Assembly (NCBI RefSeq): GCF_010686655.1
Contig: NZ_JAAGVY010000002.1
Span: 231,400-295,399, forward strand
Direction: 5' to 3'
Source: Cryomorpha ignava
Lineage (GTDB): Bacteria > Bacteroidota > Bacteroidia > Flavobacteriales_D > Cryomorphaceae
DNA: 64,000 nucleotides
Shown here: one piece after another, positions 1 through 7,612 of the stretch
Layout: every line of letters starts with the position of its first letter
Position numbering within the stretch: the first letter of the stretch is position 1
Notes under the pieces: model-generated
The model's database searches: none
Seen by the model: the letters and a program-made list of their open reading frames with translations, nothing else
Told to the model about the DNA's origin: nothing
Program-made: the position numbers and the translations under genes

Positions 1-655
1 CGGCCTCATAAAGTACGCGACCATCAGGACCACACACTATCGACCCACCGCTGCCGCCTGTATCCAATCCATTCACATCAAAGAAGAAGCATTGGTTTAC
101 TGCCGCCATGGCTCGGACAATCGAGAGTTCAATTTCGCGGTCTATTGTTCCCGTAAGGGTAGGGTGAAGAATAACTTCGGCTCCCATTAACGCTAAGGTG
201 CGCACTGTTTCGGGAAACCACATATCGTAGCAAATAGAAACGCCAAATCGGCCTACATCTGGTACATCAAACACGCAGTATTCGCTTCCGGGTGTTACGC
301 CAACTTCATACGGGTAAAACGGAAACATTTTGCTGTAGCGTTTTACAACTTCTCCTTGTGGATTGATAACAGTGGCGGTATTGTAAATAGCTCCTTCTCT
401 GTTTTCGAAAACAGAACCCGGCAGTAACCAGATGCCGTACTTTTTGGCAAGAGCCTGCATTTCTGTTTCAAAATGGTTTGGTATAGCTTGCGCGGTTTTA
501 ATCAACGGCCCGTAAGGACTCAATTCACTAAACACAATCATCTCTACCCAAGGATAAAGATTCATTGTAATATTAATTTTTAGCTTCATCATTTCCACAT
601 TGGGAACGATGGCCGAAACTTTCATTTGAATTCCGGCAATGGCAAATGGCTTCAT
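1..655 (-). CDS. Carbon-nitrogen hydrolase (nitrilase family), 3' end beyond window
   Basis: The minus-strand frame stays open from the ATG at 655 to the window edge (about 218 codons seen). The nitrilase-superfamily triad is visible: Glu in SELSPYG, Lys in YSKMFPFYP, and the nucleophile Cys in GVSICYDMWFPE, followed by ILHPTLTG and NQCFFFDVNG. Members cleave C-N bonds of amides, nitriles or ureido compounds in the cytoplasm; the substrate cannot be read here. Its ATG overlaps the stop of the upstream aminotransferase gene as ATGA, so the two are almost surely cotranscribed and translationally coupled. A beta-ureidopropionase- or omega-amidase-like role next to an amine transaminase is plausible but inferred. 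Confidence 0.9.
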   Translation of the reverse strand, partial: MKPFAIAGIQMKVSAIVPNVEMMKLKINITMNLYPWVEMIVFSELSPYGPLIKTAQAIPNHFETEMQALAKKYGIWLLPGSVFENREGAIYNTATVINPQGEVVKRYSKMFPFYPYEVGVTPGSEYCVFDVPDVGRFGVSICYDMWFPETVRTLALMGAEVILHPTLTGTIDREIELSIVRAMAAVNQCFFFDVNGLDTGGSGGSIVCGPDGRVLYEA

Positions 656-1971
656 ATAGATTTTTTTATTGATTCTGTGATAGCTGTTTCTAAAATAACG
701 AGTCCGCGGTTCAATTGTTCGTCAGTAATTACTAGTGGTGAAAGAATGCGAATTATGTTTTTCTCCATTCCGGCACTGATTATTATCAAATCGTTGTGGG
801 CACAATGTCGCACTATTTCATTGCACAGATCAGAATCTGGTTGCTCAGGGTCGTTGTGTTTCACGAATTCAATTCCAATCATGGCTCCGAGTCCACGCAC
901 ATCTCCAATGCTACTGTATTGTTTTTTCAGGTTGTGTAAGCGCTGGTTTATCTGGTCGGCTATATAATTAGCACGGGAATTCAAATCCAGCTCTTCCATC
1001 AATTTGATGGTCGCTAAAGCAGCTGCACAACACACCGGATTTCCGATGTAGGTACCGCCAATGCTGCCAGATGCAGCTGCGTCCATTACTGCGGTGCGTC
1101 CCACTACAGCTGCAATGGGCATTCCCGAACCCATAGATTTGGCGTAAGTGCTAAGGTCGGGCGTTACGCCGTAATGCTGCCATGAAGCCCAATAGCCTGT
1201 TCGACAAAATCCGCTTTGAACTTCATCGATAATGAGCATAATTTCATATTTATCGCAATGGGCGCGCAAGCCTTCCAAATAGCGTTTTGGTACTGGATTA
1301 AATCCGCCTTCGCCCTGAACTGCTTCAATAATGATGGCAGCTACAATAGATGGGTCTACTAAATTATGGGTACTCTTTTCTAGGTGATCCAATTCCTGAT
1401 CGATAAAGGCTTCATAATCCATCCCTTTTCCGTAAAGGTAAAAATTGGGGAAACGCAGTCGATAAACTTCTGGCGCAAAGGGTCCACAACCTATCTTATA
1501 ACCTATTTTGCTAGTCAAAGTCATGGCCATCATAGTGCGACCGTGATAGGCTTCCGAAAAACCAATTACTGCCTGACGGCCAGTAGCTTGTCGGGCAATT
1601 TTAACGGCATTTTCAACTGCTTCGGCGCCGGTGCTCACCAGCATAGCCTTGGTTTCGCCGCCGTGTGGCAGAATTTCGATAAGCTTTTCGCAAAGCTGAA
1701 CATAAGGCTCATAAGACACTACGTTAAAACTGGTGTGCAGGTATTTTGCGGCTTGTTCTTGAATGGCTTTAACGACCGACTCGGGGCAATGGCCGGCATT
1801 CACTACGCCAATTCCGCCGGCGAAATCTATTAGCTCTCTTCCGTCAACATCAGTAATGATAGCGCCCCTGGCATGTTGTACAGTGGCAGTGTTGAACACG
1901 CCAACACCATTGGCCACAACTTTTTTTCTCCTTTCCAGGAGTTCTACAGATTTTCTAGTTTCAGCAATCAT
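652..1971 (-). CDS. Class III (4-aminobutyrate-type) aminotransferase
   Basis: A 439-residue PLP-dependent omega-amino-acid aminotransferase of usual family length. Visible landmarks are the cofactor-phosphate site LVSTGAEAVENAVK (about 112-125), AYHGRT (141-146), the ring-binding Asp in IIDEVQSGFCRTGYW (Asp249) and the Schiff-base Lys278 in TYAKSMGSGMPIAAVVG. The family moves an amino group from omega-amines such as GABA, beta-alanine or ornithine to 2-oxoglutarate or pyruvate. It is most like gabT-type enzymes, but acetylornithine- or beta-alanine-specific members cannot be excluded. It is the first gene of a two-gene operon with the nitrilase-like hydrolase, overlapping by 4 bp, which suggests joint catabolism of an amine or beta-alanine-type compound. 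Confidence 0.9.
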   Translation of the reverse strand: MIAETRKSVELLERRKKVVANGVGVFNTATVQHARGAIITDVDGRELIDFAGGIGVVNAGHCPESVVKAIQEQAAKYLHTSFNVVSYEPYVQLCEKLIEILPHGGETKAMLVSTGAEAVENAVKIARQATGRQAVIGFSEAYHGRTMMAMTLTSKIGYKIGCGPFAPEVYRLRFPNFYLYGKGMDYEAFIDQELDHLEKSTHNLVDPSIVAAIIIEAVQGEGGFNPVPKRYLEGLRAHCDKYEIMLIIDEVQSGFCRTGYWASWQHYGVTPDLSTYAKSMGSGMPIAAVVGRTAVMDAAASGSIGGTYIGNPVCCAAALATIKLMEELDLNSRANYIADQINQRLHNLKKQYSSIGDVRGLGAMIGIEFVKHNDPEQPDSDLCNEIVRHCAHNDLIIISAGMEKNIIRILSPLVITDEQLNRGLVILETAITESIKKSI

Positions 1972-2330
1972 TAAAATACGTTATTATATAGAAAAATGAT
2001 ATTTCGAATGATCAACATTTGCAGATGAGCCTCAATAGAATTATCAAGCTATGCATTAGGCTTTTAAGCTCAATCTTGAGAAAAGGTATTGGTGTAACTG
2101 CCGCTTGTGTTAATCCGTGCTAAATATAACAAAAAATTATTGATATTGTTTTCCGGGTAGAAATTAGTAACATAAACGTCTATAAACCAGTGTATCAAAC
2201 GGCTGGCTAAGTTTAATCTAAAATCAGTATTAAATAAAATATTTAAGCCAAATTCCTTGAAGTATAAATGATTTTTGGATAAGGAGGCTTTGATCACCTT
2301 AAGTTTTTTGGTGGAATATTGTGCGATATA

Positions 2331-2747
2331 TTAAGCTCGCTTCGAGCGCATGGCTTTTACTTTTGCAATTTGTGAATTGATTATCAGGTCTTTGTATTGA
2401 TCGGTTTCCATTCCAAATAAGGCAAGCTTTCCTTCAGCGTCGCTGTGCACACCAAATCCATATCTTTTGCAAAGAGGTGAAGCTCTAAAACACGGTTGCC
2501 CTTTTGAAAAGAATTTAGTTCTTGCCTCATCCAATTCATCTTTTGAAAGACCTTTTCTTAGCGCAAATACTCGAAATAGTACATCATCTGAAGTGTAAAT
2601 GTATGGCTGATCGTTAATTATCTCAAACTGCAAGTTCACCACCGATTTTTGATCTCCAATTAAAGGTGGCATCACTCCCGCTGCTACAGGGCAATCTTCG
2701 GCCACCTCAATAAGGGTGTTGACGTAATTGGTTGTATGGACTTTCAT
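2331..2747 (-). CDS. DUF6157 family protein
   Basis: A 138-residue soluble protein without signal peptide or membrane segment. The opening HTTNYVNTLIEVAEDCPV, the central YTSDDVLFRVFALRKG and the late CFRASPLCKRYGFGVHSD are features I associate with DUF6157, a short conserved family of unknown function in Bacteroidota and other bacteria. The ATG at 2747 is followed directly by the conserved N-terminus. It stands alone on the minus strand, with no operon partner that I trust. No catalytic residues can be assigned; the two Cys near the C-terminal third are simply noted. Confidence 0.75.
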   Translation of the reverse strand: MKVHTTNYVNTLIEVAEDCPVAAGVMPPLIGDQKSVVNLQFEIINDQPYIYTSDDVLFRVFALRKGLSKDELDEARTKFFSKGQPCFRASPLCKRYGFGVHSDAEGKLALFGMETDQYKDLIINSQIAKVKAMRSKRA

Positions 2748-3013
2748 TTTTATTATGAAGGTAATGAATTGAGTGATAATCTGGAGAAGTGTGGAGAATT
2801 ATTTCTGATTATAACTTGAAAATGATGTGACTACATGAATTCTATTCGAAATTGTTAAATCAAAAGTTCGGAAATTACAGTTCGAAGTTTAAAGGGTTCT
2901 TAGGTGGTGATAGAGAGAATAACTTTAAACCAATATTAAATAGTTGATTGATCCAAAATTAATTTTAAATTCTCGGAAAGCTACCTGAACGAAATCATTT
3001 CGTATATTTGAAT

Positions 3014-3257
3014 ATGGAAATAATTAAGGATCTTACTAACTACTAATTCTGAAATTCAAAATGGTCAGCCCGTTTTTACTTGCACCCGCGTTCCTGTAGA
3101 AACTCTGTTTTGGCATTTGCAAAAGGGGATTTCAATAGATGAGTTTCTTACGGATTTCCCAAGTGTAAAAAGGAGTCAGGTAATTGGGGTTATCGCTATT
3201 GCTCGTAAAATCATGACGTCGGAAAACGTTGATAAAATTTATGAAGCTGTTGCTTGA
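3014..3257 (+). pseudogene. DUF433-type antitoxin, frameshifted relic
   Basis: Frame 2 starts MEIIKDLT at 3014 and stops after ten codons. Frame 3 then carries NSEIQNGQPVFTCTRVPVE followed by LQKGISIDEFLTDFPSVKR and ends at 3257. Together these match the VapB-like DUF433 antitoxin fold (the GxPVFxGTRVPV and FPSVxxxQ motifs). Removing one base near 3036-3046 restores a single frame of about 80 residues, so this is a one-base insertion. The last 17 bp overlap the DUF5615 toxin relic, the normal arrangement for this pair. Confidence 0.8.
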
Positions 3258-3393
3258 TGAGAATTTACCAAAGAAGTTGAAATTAGATTTTCCCTTACAT
3301 GAGATTTTTACAGTTTTAGCGGAAGGGTGGAGTGGTAAAGGTTTTTGCTTGGGATTAAAATGCAGTAAATTTTTAGAAACTGTTCTTGCATAA
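3241..3393 (+). pseudogene. DUF5615 PIN-like toxin, truncated relic
   Basis: The frame MKLLLDENLPKKLKLDFP then EIFTVLAEGWSGKG is the N-terminus of the DUF5615 PIN-like family (MKLLLDENLP carries the first catalytic Asp-Glu pair). It ends after 50 residues, whereas the family is usually around 110. Just after GWSGK a second frame reads LLGIKMQ then stops (3345-3368), which fits the expected GELLxLM segment, so a frameshift and a stop have removed the C-terminal half with the remaining acidic residues. It should be inactive. It is partner of the DUF433 relic immediately upstream. Confidence 0.75.
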
Positions 3394-3493
3394 ATTTTCC
3401 TTTGCTTTGTATTCGCCGGGCTTGAATGTTTCGTTTAGAATAGTAATCAAGTAGTATTTCAACCCCAATTAATTTTTTGATATTAAGATACTT

Positions 3494-4267
3494 ATGAAGT
3501 ACATTCTATTGAGTTCAATCGTTTTGAGTTGTGTGGTAATATCATGCAGTAATGAGAAAGAACCAAGATATACCGAAACCAATTTGCAAGAAAAAAATAA
3601 AGTCGCCGTCGAGATGGATGACAATAAGCAATCTCTGAAATCGCTTTTAGATGCAAAGAAAGGAGCTTTTGAGTTGAAAGCAGACGACAATAAAAAGAAG
3701 ATTTATAAAGCAGGTATTGACGCAGTTGAGACTAGCGGAATACTTGACAAGGCTCTGAATGTTGGTGATATTGCTCCCAACTTCGTATTGCAAAATGCCA
3801 TGGGTAAACCTGTAGAGCTCTACGAGTTTTTGAAAAAAGGAAAAGTGATATTAACTTGGTACAGAGGTGGCTGGTGTCCGTATTGCAACCTTACGCTCAA
3901 TGAACTGCAATCAGAATTGCCCAATTTTGAGGCCAATGGGGCAAACCTCATTGCATTGACTCCAGAACTACCTGACAGCTCAATGTCAACTGCAGAAAAA
4001 CTCAATTTGGAATTTGAAGTGCTAAGCGATGTGGGAAACAAAGTTGCAAAAGAGTTTAATATCGTATTCAAGCTTACAAGCGATGTGGCTGACAGCTACA
4101 ATAAAGCCTTTGATATGAATGGCTATAATGGCGATGAATCGAATGAGCTTCCGCTACCTGCAACTTATATAATCAACGAAGATGGCCGAATAATATACGC
4201 TTTCTTAAATGCAGACTATCGCAATAGAGCTGAACCTTCGGAGCTTACTGAAATATTGAAGAAATAA
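3494..4267 (+). CDS. Peroxiredoxin-like (AhpC/TSA) lipoprotein
   Basis: A 257-residue protein with a lipoprotein signal (hydrophobic 3-15, lipobox VVISC with Cys18), so it is probably anchored on the periplasmic side of a membrane. Residues from about 92 form a thioredoxin-fold AhpC/TSA domain: APNFVLQNAMGKPVEL, then WYRGGWCPYCNLTLNELQ with a CxxC pair (Cys128, Cys131), then LSDVGNKVAKEFNI. This matches the peroxiredoxin-like family that reduces peroxides with a CPYC-type site. The charged linker 20-85 is typical of a spacer after lipidation. It is monocistronic and flanked by decayed sequence on both sides. Confidence 0.85.
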   Translation: MKYILLSSIVLSCVVISCSNEKEPRYTETNLQEKNKVAVEMDDNKQSLKSLLDAKKGAFELKADDNKKKIYKAGIDAVETSGILDKALNVGDIAPNFVLQNAMGKPVELYEFLKKGKVILTWYRGGWCPYCNLTLNELQSELPNFEANGANLIALTPELPDSSMSTAEKLNLEFEVLSDVGNKVAKEFNIVFKLTSDVADSYNKAFDMNGYNGDESNELPLPATYIINEDGRIIYAFLNADYRNRAEPSELTEILKK

Positions 4268-4657
4268 TTTTGGGGCATCAATGGGTTTACCGGTTCTGGT
4301 AAAATTACCGATGCCGGTAGATTGCAATATGAATTTGATGCTGAAAGTTGTTTCACCTTCAAAAATTCAATTTTCCATTTTCATGGCTATGAACTCCAAA
4401 TCCAAAGTGAAAATGACACACCGAGAAATAACTGAATTTATGGAGATCACGGCCGACTACCCATGAAGGGGAGTTGCAATCTGGTTCGGAAATACAGCGT
4501 AGTTGAAAAGGTGGAGAATGGTTGGGGAATTTCCGCGCAAACAATAATTGAACTTTACCATTGAGAAGATTAAAACACTTAATTTTGATTTTCATGAAAC
4601 GCCGGGAATCAAAAAACTGAACTAACTTTAGTTTTGCGTTTTAATACAAATTATTGC
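4268..4657 (+). other. Gap with a possible decayed coding fragment
   Basis: In one plus frame, about 4282-4436 reads GFTGSGKITDAGRLQYEFD then SIFHFHGYELQIQSEND before a stop, and nearby frames read nothing familiar. It looks like a piece of an old gene, but I cannot name a family. No promoter or terminator is evident. Confidence 0.3.
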
Positions 4658-4912
4658 ATGGGAATAAAGATTGCATACTACAAGAAAAGCGATTGGGATC
4701 GGGTGACGAAAACAATGGACGACCGGGAAAAAATGCACGATACCTGGCAAGAGTGGCATAAAGAATACTTAAAAGTAAAAATCAATTTTATCAAAAAGGG
4801 TTTTAAGGTTGTAGTTGTGGAAGTAAATCCTGATGAATTGATGCTATATTGTGCCATACGAGGAATAAAAAACACCAGCGCAGTCCGATCGCAGTTTGTA
4901 CAAGATAAATAG
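4658..4912 (+). CDS. Small conserved hypothetical protein
   Basis: From the ATG at 4658 this encodes 84 residues, MGIKIAYYKKSDWDRVTK onward, ending NTSAVRSQFVQDK. An upstream TTG at 4634 would add eight residues that look unlike coding sequence, so the ATG is preferred. The protein is soluble, charged and rich in Lys and Trp, with a short beta-like centre (FKVVVVEVNPDELMLYC). I have the impression of a small conserved Bacteroidota family but cannot name it. It sits between the peroxiredoxin gene and a decayed toxin-antitoxin pair. Confidence 0.55.
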   Translation: MGIKIAYYKKSDWDRVTKTMDDREKMHDTWQEWHKEYLKVKINFIKKGFKVVVVEVNPDELMLYCAIRGIKNTSAVRSQFVQDK

Positions 4913-4947
4913 TAACTTAATTTTGAAAGTTGAAATAAATAAGAGAG

Positions 4948-5182
4948 ATGACACTACGGGCGGCATTAACAACTAAGCCAATTAACAATCTGGCGAAACT
5001 TCCTGAACATAAATTAATATAGGTTTTGGATTTTGCAGAATTTCTTTTGAATAGGATTGATGATCAATTATTGACCGAAGGCATGCAAAAGATAGTTTCA
5101 GATTCAAAAACGTTTAAATTTCTAAGAAAATGAAGAAGATATTTATTCATATAGCGACGTTGTTAAAGAGAAATATAAATGA
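4948..5182 (+). pseudogene. DUF2281-type antitoxin relic
   Basis: From ATG 4948 the frame reads LTTKPINNLAKLPEHKLI, an in-frame TAG, then VLDFAEFLLNRIDDQLLTE and FKFLRK before a TGA. A one-base shift then gives EEDIYSYSDVVKEKYK and a stop at 5182. Reassembled, this is the usual layout of a DUF2281 antitoxin (LPEHKLxEVLDFAEFLL). Both a nonsense codon and a frameshift are present. The final stop overlaps the next ATG as ATGA, preserving the original toxin-antitoxin junction. Confidence 0.75.
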
Positions 5183-5265
5183 AGAAGGGCGACATTGTTT
5201 TTTTAATACCATTTACATTTACAGGCCTTTCGAGAAATAGATTACGAAACCCACTCCATGAGTAA
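5179..5265 (+). pseudogene. MazF/PemK-like toxin relic (N-terminus only)
   Basis: MKKGDIVFLIPFTFTGLS matches the start of MazF/PemK-type endoribonuclease toxins (KKGDIVLIPFPFTDLS). The frame then runs through 10 further codons and ends at 5265, so about 80% of the toxin is missing. It overlaps the antitoxin relic by 4 bp (ATGA) and the next gene's start by 8 bp, so the deletion joined the toxin remnant to the following gene. Confidence 0.7.
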
Positions 5266-6070
5266 AATCGAAAAAATAAGAAATTACAATTCAATTATCC
5301 TGGCTCTCGTTGGAACCATCGCTGTTATATTTCTAATCTTCGCAGCTTTCTTTCTTCTGGAAGAAATGTCGCGTTCTTTTTTTAGAAATGACGATTATAG
5401 AAATGACGGAATTCTCGCTACCGAAGAAACAGATCAATTGCTCAAAGACAGCCTGAGACGGCAAATCATTTCTTTTGACAGAATTCAGATTGTAGATTCC
5501 ATTACTCAAACCTATCTTTTGCCGGTCACCCAGGCCAATTTAGCTGATCCGGAATCAAGCAAAGTATTAGCTGACCGATTAAATACTTTTGGGAGCGGAT
5601 CGGATTATGAGTATTACGATGAAAATACATACAATAATCTGATTGTATATAATTCGTCGACCGGAAAATCGCAAGTTGTATTTAATCAAAGAGTAAGCAT
5701 TGGAAATTATCAGGTTTATAATTCCGGCGATCAGAAATACATCATAATTTCGGGCTGTAGTAAAGACTCAAATAATGATAAATATCTAAACGATAGAGAT
5801 CTGCAGGAGCTTTTTATTTACGACATTCAAAAAGCCGAAATCTCAAAACTAGGAGCAAAGGAGAATTATACAACTCTGAGAACCTATCAACCTGCGCTGT
5901 CAACCGATTTGATTGTTCATTTTGGTATCGATCGAAACAATGACGGGGTTTTTAAAAGCAGGGAAGAGCCAATGGTTTTCTATCAAGTAAACTTCCAGAA
6001 AATGGCGCTGGAAGAGTTTGTTAGTGATGCTAAGATTAGTGAATTGCAGGGTTTATTGGAAGGGAAGTAA
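5258..6070 (+). CDS. Membrane-anchored protein with two EF-hand-like loops
   Basis: A 270-residue protein with one N-terminal transmembrane anchor (about 13-34, IILALVGTIAVIFLIFAAFF) and a periplasmic C-terminal part. Two DxDxDG-like calcium loops are visible: DSNNDKYLNDRD (about 169-180) and DRNNDGVFKSREE (about 228-240), resembling EF-hand or dockerin-type loops. I do not recognise the family. The start ATG lies within the end of the MazF relic, so the gene may have lost its original upstream region and now depends on whatever promoter remains there. Confidence 0.75.
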   Translation: MSKIEKIRNYNSIILALVGTIAVIFLIFAAFFLLEEMSRSFFRNDDYRNDGILATEETDQLLKDSLRRQIISFDRIQIVDSITQTYLLPVTQANLADPESSKVLADRLNTFGSGSDYEYYDENTYNNLIVYNSSTGKSQVVFNQRVSIGNYQVYNSGDQKYIIISGCSKDSNNDKYLNDRDLQELFIYDIQKAEISKLGAKENYTTLRTYQPALSTDLIVHFGIDRNNDGVFKSREEPMVFYQVNFQKMALEEFVSDAKISELQGLLEGK

Positions 6071-6084
6071 TCTTTCTGTTATAA

Positions 6085-6162
6085 TAGTGTAACGAATTCA
6101 CTATTTTTATTGATGGAAATTGAGGTATTTTGTGCGCTGTATACTTACTCTGCGTTATGCCT
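6085..6162 (+). repeat. Intergenic attC-like site / direct repeat copy 1
   Basis: Between the preceding gene and mrr, 6096-6142 is an imperfect copy of 7102-7147 (the shared core contains CTATTTTTATT and GGTATTTTGTGCG). The site begins with GTGTAAC (6087-6093) and ends with GTTATGCCT (6154-6162), the GTTAT core also seen at other accessory-gene boundaries. Confidence 0.6.
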
Positions 6163-6179
6163 AATAGATAATAAACTGA

Positions 6180-6377
6180 ATGTCAAGAAAGAAAATATAC
6201 GATAAAGTACCCACTCATGATGAAATGATGATTCCTACTTTGGAAGCACTAAAGTTATTAGGGGGTTCAGGCTCGATAGATGAAATAAACGAAAAAGTTT
6301 ACGAAGTTACTGGCTTGAACGAAGAAATTTTGGAAATACCACACGACGAAAATGGAGTTCAAACGAAGGTCGAATGA
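6180..6377 (+). pseudogene. mrr: Mrr restriction endonuclease, N-terminal part of split gene
   Basis: Encodes 65 residues matching the winged-helix Mrr_N domain: VPTHDEMMIPTLEALKLLGG then SIDEINEKVYEVTGL. It ends in a TGA that overlaps the next ATG as ATGA (6374-6377). In intact Mrr proteins this domain continues straight into a segment like RLAWARTYLKKxG, which here opens the following frame. One missing base at about 6374 explains the break. It might also be two coupled polypeptides, so inactivity is likely but not certain. Confidence 0.8.
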
Positions 6378-7057
6378 GATTGGCATGGGCAAGAACCTAT
6401 CTAAAAAAATATGGATTACTCGACAATTCTTCTCGTGGTGTCTGGGCTTTAGTTGATAATGAAATTGAAATATCAAAATTGGATTCCGACAAAATACTAA
6501 AAACTGTCAGGGAGCAAACTAGAAAACCAGAGATTGAGCAAAAGAAAACCAAGAAAGAGGTCGAACTGGAAATAGTAGAAGAAATCGAAGATCAAATTGA
6601 TTGGAAAGAGCACCTGATTTCTATTATTCTTAAAATCGACCCTTCAGCCTTTGAAAGGCTGTGCCAAAGAATTTTAAGAGAGAGCGGATTTGTTCAGGTT
6701 GAAGTAACTGGTAAATCCAGCGACGGCGGAATTGACGGAAAGGGAATAGTTAGACTAAATGGATTTTTAAGCTTTCACGTGTTTTTTCAGTCAAAACGAT
6801 ATAAAGGTTCAGTCGGTTCTGGAGATATACGCGATTTTAGAGGCGCAATGCAGGGCAGAGCGGATAAAGGTCTATTCATTACCACCGGTAATTTCACAAG
6901 GGAAGCAATCAAAGAAGCGACTAGAGACGGAACTCCGCCAATCGATTTAATTGATGGGGATTTATTGTGTGATAAACTAAAAGAATTTAATCTTGGTGTG
7001 AAAACTGAACTCATTGAAGAGGTTTCAGTAAATGCTGAATGGTTTTTGAAAATCTAA
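6374..7057 (+). CDS. mrr: Mrr restriction endonuclease, catalytic part
   Basis: 227 residues. The first 30 (LAWARTYLKKYG, SSRGVWAL) complete the N-terminal winged helix. A charged linker follows (50-75), then the Mrr_cat PD-(D/E)xK-like nuclease: FERLCQRILRESGF (93-106), SSDGGIDG with Asp117/Asp121, and QSK (139-141) in VFFQSKRYKG, then KGLFITTGNFTREA. All catalytic residues are intact. Mrr enzymes cut methylated foreign DNA. The gene is separated by a one-base frameshift from its first 65 codons and lies between two homologous intergenic repeats, so it appears to be a mobile cassette. Confidence 0.85.
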   Translation: MRLAWARTYLKKYGLLDNSSRGVWALVDNEIEISKLDSDKILKTVREQTRKPEIEQKKTKKEVELEIVEEIEDQIDWKEHLISIILKIDPSAFERLCQRILRESGFVQVEVTGKSSDGGIDGKGIVRLNGFLSFHVFFQSKRYKGSVGSGDIRDFRGAMQGRADKGLFITTGNFTREAIKEATRDGTPPIDLIDGDLLCDKLKEFNLGVKTELIEEVSVNAEWFLKI

Positions 7058-7071
7058 AAAAAGTACTTGAT

Positions 7072-7163
7072 ATAATAACTTGAATAAAACATAGCTATTA
7101 CATTCGCTATTTTTATTAGTGGAAACTGGGGTATTTTGTGCGGTATCTAGAAACGTTATCGAC
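7072..7163 (+). repeat. Intergenic attC-like site / direct repeat copy 2
   Basis: 7102-7147 repeats 6096-6142 with a few substitutions. The site starts at an ATAAC (7075-7079) shortly after the mrr stop and ends with GTTATCGAC (7155-7163). Together with the first copy it brackets mrr. Confidence 0.6.
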
Positions 7164-7175
7164 AACTTATTTGAT

Positions 7176-7271
7176 ATGAGTACAATAAAAATAAAAAGAG
7201 AACTTGGAGAACTGGACATAATTAAGTTTTCTTTCCGATACATTTTGATTAGAAAAGACGACAGTTCATAA
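7176..7271 (+). CDS. Short open frame within a cassette-like segment
   Basis: A 31-codon frame (MSTIKIKRELGELDI onward) begins 12 bp after GTTATCGAC and its stop lies inside GTTCATAAC (7264-7272), which is close to the reverse complement of that motif. The product has no family I know and could be a truncated gene. Confidence 0.3.
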   Translation: MSTIKIKRELGELDIIKFSFRYILIRKDDSS

Positions 7272-7316
7272 CAGTGGCAGCATAAACACAAATGTAATAG
7301 CTAACCCAAACAAAAA

Positions 7317-7559
7317 ATGAATAAAGAAAATAGTCAACCGAAACAACAACCCAATAACCCCTTGCACGGGATGAAATTGGCAACTATACTGGAGTTGTTG
7401 GTGGAACATTATGGTTGGGAAGGGTTAGCAATGGAAATTAATATCAATTGTTTTAAAAGTAACCCTTCCATTAAATCGAGCCTTACGTTTTTAAGAAAAA
7501 CGCAATGGGCGAGAGATAAAGTTGAGCGGCTTTATCTTGATTTAGAAAATAAAAAGTAA
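7317..7559 (+). CDS. VF530 family DNA-binding protein
   Basis: 80 residues. After a polar N-terminus comes the VF530 (DUF2132) domain: [21 protein letters not shown] then [20 protein letters not shown] and [11 protein letters not shown]. This small helical family is found in many Gram-negative bacteria and has been described structurally as a possible DNA-binding fold; its biological role is not known. The length matches the family. It lies 54 bp before an orphan phage-type tail gene, but the two are not obviously functionally linked. Confidence 0.85.
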   Translation: MNKENSQPKQQPNNPLHGMKLATILELLVEHYGWEGLAMEININCFKSNPSIKSSLTFLRKTQWARDKVERLYLDLENKK

Positions 7560-7612
7560 CCCAAATGGTTATTTGGCTTATCATCTTTTAAAAGATCAAA
7601 AATAAACGACCT

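Noticed and set aside
1384..1999. Long antisense frames inside the aminotransferase gene
   Set aside because: Shadows of the real coding strand; the sense protein has all family motifs.
2070..2297. 75-codon minus-strand frame from GTG
   Set aside because: No recognisable motif, non-ATG start, low-complexity AT-rich composition; most likely chance.
4281..4466. 61-codon plus frame after the peroxiredoxin gene
   Set aside because: A different frame over the same bases reads more like protein and is itself broken; treated as decayed sequence.
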